Source of the DNA: Aquimarina latercula DSM 2041
GTDB lineage: Bacteria > Bacteroidota > Bacteroidia > Flavobacteriales > Flavobacteriaceae
Assembly (NCBI RefSeq): GCF_000430645.1
Contig: NZ_AUMK01000003.1
Span: forward strand, 372,001 to 436,000
Length of the DNA: 64,000 nt
Direction of reading: 5' to 3'
The notes below the pieces were generated by a model. That model made no database searches. It worked only from the letters and a program-made list of their open reading frames with translations, and was not told where the DNA came from. The position numbers and the translations under genes are program-made. Of this stretch, positions 59,678-64,000 are shown in pieces. The stretch's first letter is position 1; every line of letters starts with the position of its first letter.

Positions 59678-61880
59678 ATGAAAAAAGTTTGGATAACATT
59701 TTCTAGCGTGGTGATACTCTCCTTTATTGCATTAATATGGGTAGGAACAGAAGTATATCAAACACAACCTCCAATACCTGAAACAGTAATTATTAAAGAA
59801 ACAGGTGAAATTATTTTAACCAAGGAGGATATTCAAATTGGGCAAAATGTTTGGGAATCAATAGGGGGGATGGAAGTAGGTTCTATATGGGGCCATGGAA
59901 GTTACGTAGCTCCAGATTGGTCTGCCGATTGGATACATAAAGAAGCCGTTTTTATGCTCAATTCTTGGGCAAAAAGAGATTATAATACAACCTACGAAAA
60001 TTTAGATGTAGAAAATAAGGCAGCCATAAAAGCTCGTTTAATAAAAGATATAAAAACGAATACTTATAATTCTTTAACAGGAGCGATAACAATATCTAAA
60101 GATCGATATAAGGCCATTCTCGATAATTCAAAACACTATGCTCATATATTTTCAAAAGGGCATGAACAATATGCCATTCCTGAAGGGGCACTGGTTGATA
60201 AAGTTAAATGCTTTTTTATTCTGGACTTCTTGGGCAGCAAGTACTAATAGGCCTAATAAAGAATATACCTATACGTCTAATTGGCCACATGAACCTTTAA
60301 TTAATAATACTATTACTCCGGATTCTCAGATATGGTCTGGATTCTCAGTAGTATTATTACTATTATTCATTGGGATCTTAACTTATTATTATATCCGTAA
60401 TCACGAAAAAGGAGAAGCAGTTGTTCACCCTGAAAATGATCCTTTAGATAAGTTAGTACTTACAGGATCACAAAAATCGGTATTGAAATACTTCATAGTT
60501 ATTTCTGGGCTAATAGCCTTGCAAGTTGTTTTAGGAGCTTTAACAGTACATTATACCGTTGAAGGTCAGGCATTTTTTGGTTTTGATTTATCAAGCATTT
60601 TACCATATTCTATTACAAGAACTTGGCACACACAATTAGCTGTATTTTGGATTGCAGCTACATGGTTGGCAACAGGATTGTTTTTAGCACCAATGATTAG
60701 TGGTAAAGAAATGAAATACCAAGTATTTGGAATCAACTTTCTGTTTGTAGCGCTACTAGTTATTGTATTGGGTTCTATGCTTGGAGAATGGCTGGGAGTA
60801 CATCAATTTTTAGATTTAACTACTAATTTCTTCTTCGGTCATCAAGGATATGAATACATGGATCTAGGAAGGTTCTGGCAACTATTTTTAGCTGTTGGAT
60901 TGGTCTTATGGGTTGTAATGGTTGGTAGACATGTATTATTTGCCATTAAAAAAAATGATAATTCGAAACATTTATTAATCATTCTTTTAATATCTGTAAT
61001 TGCTATTGGTATGTTCTTTTTTTCTGGATTAATGTATGGTGAAAATAGTAGTTTACCTGTGATTAATTATTGGAGATGGTGGTTGGTACACCTTTGGGTA
61101 GAAGGTTTCTTTGAGGTTTTTGCTACCGTAATTATTGCATTTATATTCTTAAGGATGAAAATTCTTTCTCCAAAAACAGCTGGTAGAGCCTCTATAGCAT
61201 CGGCTACCATATTTTTAGCAGGAGGTATTATAGGAACATTACACCATTTATATTATTCAGGAACACCTGTACAAGCTATTGCATTAGGAGCAACATTTAG
61301 TGCATTAGAGGTAGTGCCACTAACGCTTATGGGATTTGAAATAAGAGAAAATTGGAACCTGTTAAAATCTAATCAATGGATTCAAAAATATAAGTGGCCT
61401 ATATTCTTTTTTATCGCTGTAGCTTTTTGGAATATGGTAGGAGCAGGAGTATTTGGATTCTTAATTAATCCACCAATTGCACTCTATTATATACAAGGGT
61501 TAAATACAACGGCTGTACATGCACATACTGCCTTATTTGGAGTGTATGGTTTATTAGGCATGGGATTCATTATTATTTGTTTACGATTTTATTCAGATAG
61601 AGTTTGGGATACTATAAAACTGAAAAGAGCCTTTTGGTTATTAAATATTGGATTGGTAGCAATGGTAGTATTCAGTATGCTTCCTGTTGGAGTTATACAA
61701 GCTTATACATCAATTACTAAAGGATATTCTTTTGCGCGAGATGCTGAGTTATTGTATTCCCCAACTGTACAGACTTTAAAATGGTTACGTATGATTGGTG
61801 ATGTCATTTTTTCTGGTGGGATTTTTTACTTCTGCTGGTTTACGATACAAGAAACTATCTATTGCATTAAAAAGAAATAG
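59678..61880 (+). pseudogene. norB: Quinol-type nitric oxide reductase, frameshifted in a T6 run
   Basis: Two overlapping frames together encode a complete quinol-dependent NO reductase of about 733 residues. The first gives the N-terminal segment and periplasmic domain (GQNVWESIGGMEVGSIWGHG); the second gives FWTSWAASTNRP and the haem/FeB core with RTWHTQLAVFWIA, HLWVEGFFEVF, GTLHHLYYSG and TAVHAHTALFG. The switch lies at 60212-60217, six T in a row. Removing one T joins the frames as KCFLFWTSWAASTNRP with no loss. As written, the protein would stop after 189 residues. It converts NO to N2O at the inner membrane if functional. Confidence 0.88.
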
Positions 61881-61890
61881 TAACCCTAAT

Positions 61891-61918
61891 CAGCACAAGT
61901 ATTTTAATACTTGTGCTG
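61891..61918 (+). other. Perfect hairpin between NO reductase and haemoglobin genes
   Basis: Arms CAGCACAAGTATT and AATACTTGTGCTG pair over 13 bp around TT. The following bases are A-rich, so it is more likely an mRNA processing or stability element than a terminator. Confidence 0.6.
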
Positions 61919-61933
61919 ATAAAAAAACATGTA

Positions 61934-62329
61934 ATGAAACAAATAGAAACAAGAGAAGATGTTTTTAAACTGGTATCTAATTTTTACCAACTCATTAGGA
62001 AGGATGATTTATTAGGTCCCATTTTTAACACGCATTTGTCAATTGATCAATGGCCTAAACATATAGAAAAACTCACTGATTTTTGGGTAACAACTTTATT
62101 TGGACAGGCTTGTTTTAAAGGAAACCCGAGTAAGGCACATATTACAGTAGATGCTGGTATGAAACATACCATGGAGCAGGTTCATTTTGGAACTTGGTTA
62201 CAGCTTTGGTTTACTACTATCGATTCTTTATATGAAGGAGATTTGGCACAACGAGCTAAAGATGCTTCTCGAAAAATGTCAACAGGTTTATTGATAAACG
62301 TATTTAAAAATAGACCAAAAATTAAATAA
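61934..62329 (+). CDS. Truncated haemoglobin, group III-like
   Basis: A 131-residue globin. I use the ATG for MKQIETREDV because a GTG seven codons upstream falls in the hairpin. FKLVSNFYQLIRKDDLLGPIF gives the B-helix Phe-Tyr pair (17-18), and His84 in MEQVHFGTWLQLW is the proximal haem ligand with the HF-x2-W pattern of group III. DFWVTTLFGQACFKGNP is the usual middle. It probably binds or dioxygenates NO in the cytoplasm, complementing the NO reductase. Confidence 0.88.
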   Translation: MKQIETREDVFKLVSNFYQLIRKDDLLGPIFNTHLSIDQWPKHIEKLTDFWVTTLFGQACFKGNPSKAHITVDAGMKHTMEQVHFGTWLQLWFTTIDSLYEGDLAQRAKDASRKMSTGLLINVFKNRPKIK

Positions 62330-62346
62330 ATTTAAAAATTAAGACT

Positions 62347-62628
62347 ATGAAAATTCACCAAAATTATTTGAATGAATATTCACAAGGTTTAATGGGTTAT
62401 GCAGCTATAGCGATTATTGGTCAAAGCTGTTTAGGCTCAATAGCCGTTATGTATACATTAATGAACGGAAATGCATTTCCACAAATGTTTCAATTGTTTA
62501 TAATAACTAGTATGTGTATGTTGTATAATGGAGCTATACTTTCACAACAAAAAGCAAAATGGAGTTTTAATCTGCTCCTTATAAGTATAATCAGTAGTAT
62601 AATGTTTATAATTATAAATGTAGTATAA
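62347..62628 (+). CDS. Three-helix membrane protein at the end of the NO operon
   Basis: A 93-residue hydrophobic protein with segments GYAAIAIIGQSCLGSIAVMYTLM, MFQLFIITSMCMLYNGAIL and FNLLLISIISSIMFIIINVV. Eighteen bases follow the haemoglobin stop, and a strong terminator comes after it, so it is the last gene of the operon. Family not recognised. Confidence 0.7.
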   Translation: MKIHQNYLNEYSQGLMGYAAIAIIGQSCLGSIAVMYTLMNGNAFPQMFQLFIITSMCMLYNGAILSQQKAKWSFNLLLISIISSIMFIIINVV

Positions 62629-62650
62629 CAATTCCTAATCTAAAATAGAA

Positions 62651-62707
62651 TATTTAAAAAAAGAATAAAGCTACTTAGTATAAGTAGCTTTATTCTTTTT
62701 TTAAATA
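62651..62707. terminator. Bidirectional terminator of the NO operon and the catalase unit
   Basis: Perfect 27-bp arms centred on GAATAAAGCTACTTA and TAAGTAGCTTTATTC with a 3-base loop and T-runs on both strands, between convergent transcripts. Confidence 0.92.
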
Positions 62708-62727
62708 TTAATGCTATTATTTCATTT

Positions 62728-62961
62728 CTATATCCAATAGTTATTTGCTGCAGAAATAGTTTGAAAATTTACTGCAATTACATGAGAAGCCATAGTTAAT
62801 CCCGACGCATCGTTTGCATATTCTTTTCTTAATTTCTTTAATACTTCCATATCTGGTTGTGTTGATTTTACACCCATTCTAGAAAGCTTAATCGCAAGCT
62901 CATATCCTTCTTGAGGATTTTCAGTTTTTAAACTTGGGAGCCATAATTCATTATTTTTCAT
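62728..62961 (-). CDS. Small hypothetical protein downstream of the catalase-like gene
   Basis: A 77-residue cytoplasmic protein (MKNNELWLPSLKTENPQEGYELAIKLSRMGVKST...) with no signal peptide and no family I recognise. Eleven bases separate it from the catalase-related gene on the same strand, so the two are co-transcribed. It might assist haem loading or be unrelated. Confidence 0.55.
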   Translation of the reverse strand: MKNNELWLPSLKTENPQEGYELAIKLSRMGVKSTQPDMEVLKKLRKEYANDASGLTMASHVIAVNFQTISAANNYWI

Positions 62962-62972
62962 AGTTTTAATTT

Positions 62973-63971
62973 TTATTTATTTCTATTTTCTTGCATTCTT
63001 CGAATAAAAGAAGTGGCATATGTAGGTGATCTAAATTTAAGTACTGGGTCATCAGATGGTAGTATTCCTTTTTGTAATTGTAATGGATCAAAATTGGTAT
63101 TATCGCATGCTCCTTGTATTGCTATTGCATTTATAGTTAAAGTTGCAGCCACAATTGTTTTGTGTTTTCCTGTCCACATAATCGCGGAGTCATTGATGGA
63201 ATCATTTGTATTAGCGATAGTAATGACCATTTCCCAGACCAAAGGACCATTTTTGGTGAGTGTTTTTTCTAAGTCTTTATAAAAATTCACTTCTTTAGTT
63301 GTATCAATATTTACAATTTCATTCTTAGGAACAAAAGACCAACGTATGGCTGTTTTAATACCTTTATCATTTTCTAAATAGAAAGTGTTTACACTATTAA
63401 ATTGATGATTAGCATAATTTTTTAAAACCTTAGGTTTTGATTTGTAGTGTGTTTTAAAATTTTTAAATTCTGGATGATCCTTTTTTAACTTATCAAAATC
63501 TTCGGCTTTGCCACTTACTTTAGCTTCCATTAATTGCAAAAAACCTTCAGGGCTACTTACAGGAAAGAAATCTAACGTATTCATACTAAATTTATGAATA
63601 TTGCCATTCTCTAATAGTACTTCAAATGCCATACCATATTCCCCAGGTCCACTTTCATCCTTTTTTACTCCTCCTTTATGTGAAAATCTCCCATTAACTT
63701 TTAATGCCTTCTCACTAAAAATTCCATTTGTAGTTAGCTTTTTTATTGCTGGATCCTTTAAGGTTAAATCACCAGAAAAACAAAAACCACTAATATGATT
63801 TCGTCTTTTTCCTTCATGTATTCCAAATTTCTTTTCAAAAACATCAACAGTTTTAGTAGTTAATGAACTATCCACAATGGGTACAGAAGTATTTTCTTTT
63901 TTTATATCATTTTTACAAGAAACTATGATTAAAATAAAAAGGATCAGTTTTACTATATTTAAATGTTTCAT
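62973..63971 (-). CDS. Exported catalase-related peroxidase lipoprotein (SrpA type)
   Basis: A 332-residue protein of the small catalase-related family with a lipoprotein signal (lipobox IVSC, Cys19). Key catalase residues are in place: distal His59 in GKRRNHISGFCFSG, Asn131 in KFSMNTLDFF, and the proximal haem Tyr318 with Arg314 in FRSPTYATSF (R-x3-Y). Members oxidise organic substrates with peroxides or show weak catalase activity. Attachment to the envelope suggests removal of external peroxide. The gene ends close to the NO operon, and both concern oxidative or nitrosative stress. Confidence 0.85.
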   Translation of the reverse strand: MKHLNIVKLILFILIIVSCKNDIKKENTSVPIVDSSLTTKTVDVFEKKFGIHEGKRRNHISGFCFSGDLTLKDPAIKKLTTNGIFSEKALKVNGRFSHKGGVKKDESGPGEYGMAFEVLLENGNIHKFSMNTLDFFPVSSPEGFLQLMEAKVSGKAEDFDKLKKDHPEFKNFKTHYKSKPKVLKNYANHQFNSVNTFYLENDKGIKTAIRWSFVPKNEIVNIDTTKEVNFYKDLEKTLTKNGPLVWEMVITIANTNDSINDSAIMWTGKHKTIVAATLTINAIAIQGACDNTNFDPLQLQKGILPSDDPVLKFRSPTYATSFIRRMQENRNK

Positions 63972-64000
63972 AACTATATATTATAAGTTTGAAACAAAGG

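Noticed and set aside
60212..60217. Programmed -1 ribosomal frameshift in the NO reductase gene
   Set aside because: The required shift is +1 (one base skipped); a -1 slip on the T run would lead into the third frame.
60138..61880. A separate shorter reductase gene starting at 60138
   Set aside because: The first residues of this frame (MLIYFQKGMNN) are out-of-frame reading of the upstream qNOR sequence; homology begins only at the T6 run, so it is one broken gene.
1..64000. tRNA, rRNA, CRISPR arrays, prophage or intact insertion sequences
   Set aside because: Reading both strands by eye I found no tRNA-like arms with CCA context, no regular spacer repeats, and no transposase or phage genes. 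A tRNA or covariance-model scan was not possible here.

Overview
The window looks like chromosome of a marine-type Flavobacteriaceae bacterium (Bacteroidota). It is AT-rich. Several promoters carry the Bacteroidota -7 element TAnnTTTG. Secreted enzymes end in type IX secretion sorting domains, and family-typical genes are present (DUF6090, DUF4251, DUF6268, LytS/LytTR pairs, YceI, S41 peptidase). An Aquimarina-like genus is plausible but cannot be proven from this sequence alone. I saw no rRNA, tRNA, CRISPR array, phage or intact insertion sequence.

Layout. 1-0.6 kb: end of an OmpA-family gene. 0.66-6.6 kb: a compact biosynthetic operon containing a flavoprotein, a methyltransferase, a type III polyketide synthase, a lipoprotein, a FabZ-like dehydratase, a ketoacyl synthase, an acyl carrier protein and a phosphopantetheinyl transferase. 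It probably makes a methylated, oxidised phenolic lipid from a dedicated ACP-bound starter. 6.7-13.5 kb: ordinary envelope and transporter genes. 13.9-16.1 kb: a secreted PHB-depolymerase-like esterase. 16.2-20.4 kb: regulators (a membrane AraC protein and a TetR protein with a 42-bp perfect palindrome over its promoter), an MBL hydrolase and a degenerate one-domain DEAD protein. 20.6-23.9 kb: an AraC regulator and a small catabolic-looking set (NTF2-like, enoyl-CoA hydratase-like, 2OG-Fe oxygenase-like). Both promoters there carry the same pair of direct repeats 21 bp apart at the -33 position. 24.2-27.8 kb: a lipoprotein resembling MACPF pore formers, convergent with an AA10 lytic polysaccharide monooxygenase.

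28.5-39.3 kb: two LytS/LytTR two-component systems around a retropepsin-PDZ protein, then a serine-hydrolase homologue that has lost its SxxK motif, an esterase/beta-lactamase fusion and an S41 peptidase. 39.4-43.1 kb: a DUF6642-like protein, a thioredoxin-reductase-like flavoprotein, a TetR regulator with matching operators on both sides of its gene, and an exported Nudix-like/NTF2-like fusion. 43.1-44.4 kb: a ParDE toxin-antitoxin pair set between dispersed repeats. 44.4-55.2 kb: an island of paralogous AraC regulators, short-chain dehydrogenases (one with a signal peptide), an MBL hydrolase, an aldehyde dehydrogenase and two gene remnants. 55.3-56.7 kb: a bestrophin-type channel. 56.7-58.0 kb: 1.4 kb of non-coding DNA built from the same dispersed repeats. 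58.0-62.6 kb: a nitric-oxide stress operon (Rrf2/NsrR-like regulator, membrane protein, 2Fe-2S protein, cupin, quinol NO reductase, group III truncated haemoglobin, membrane protein). Its reductase gene is interrupted by one extra T in a T6 run. 62.7-64 kb: an exported SrpA-type catalase-related lipoprotein and a small partner.

The strongest leads are the type III PKS/fatty-acid hybrid operon, the 21-bp repeat AraC regulon, the TetR operators, the broken NO reductase, and the repeat family shared by the two large non-coding stretches.
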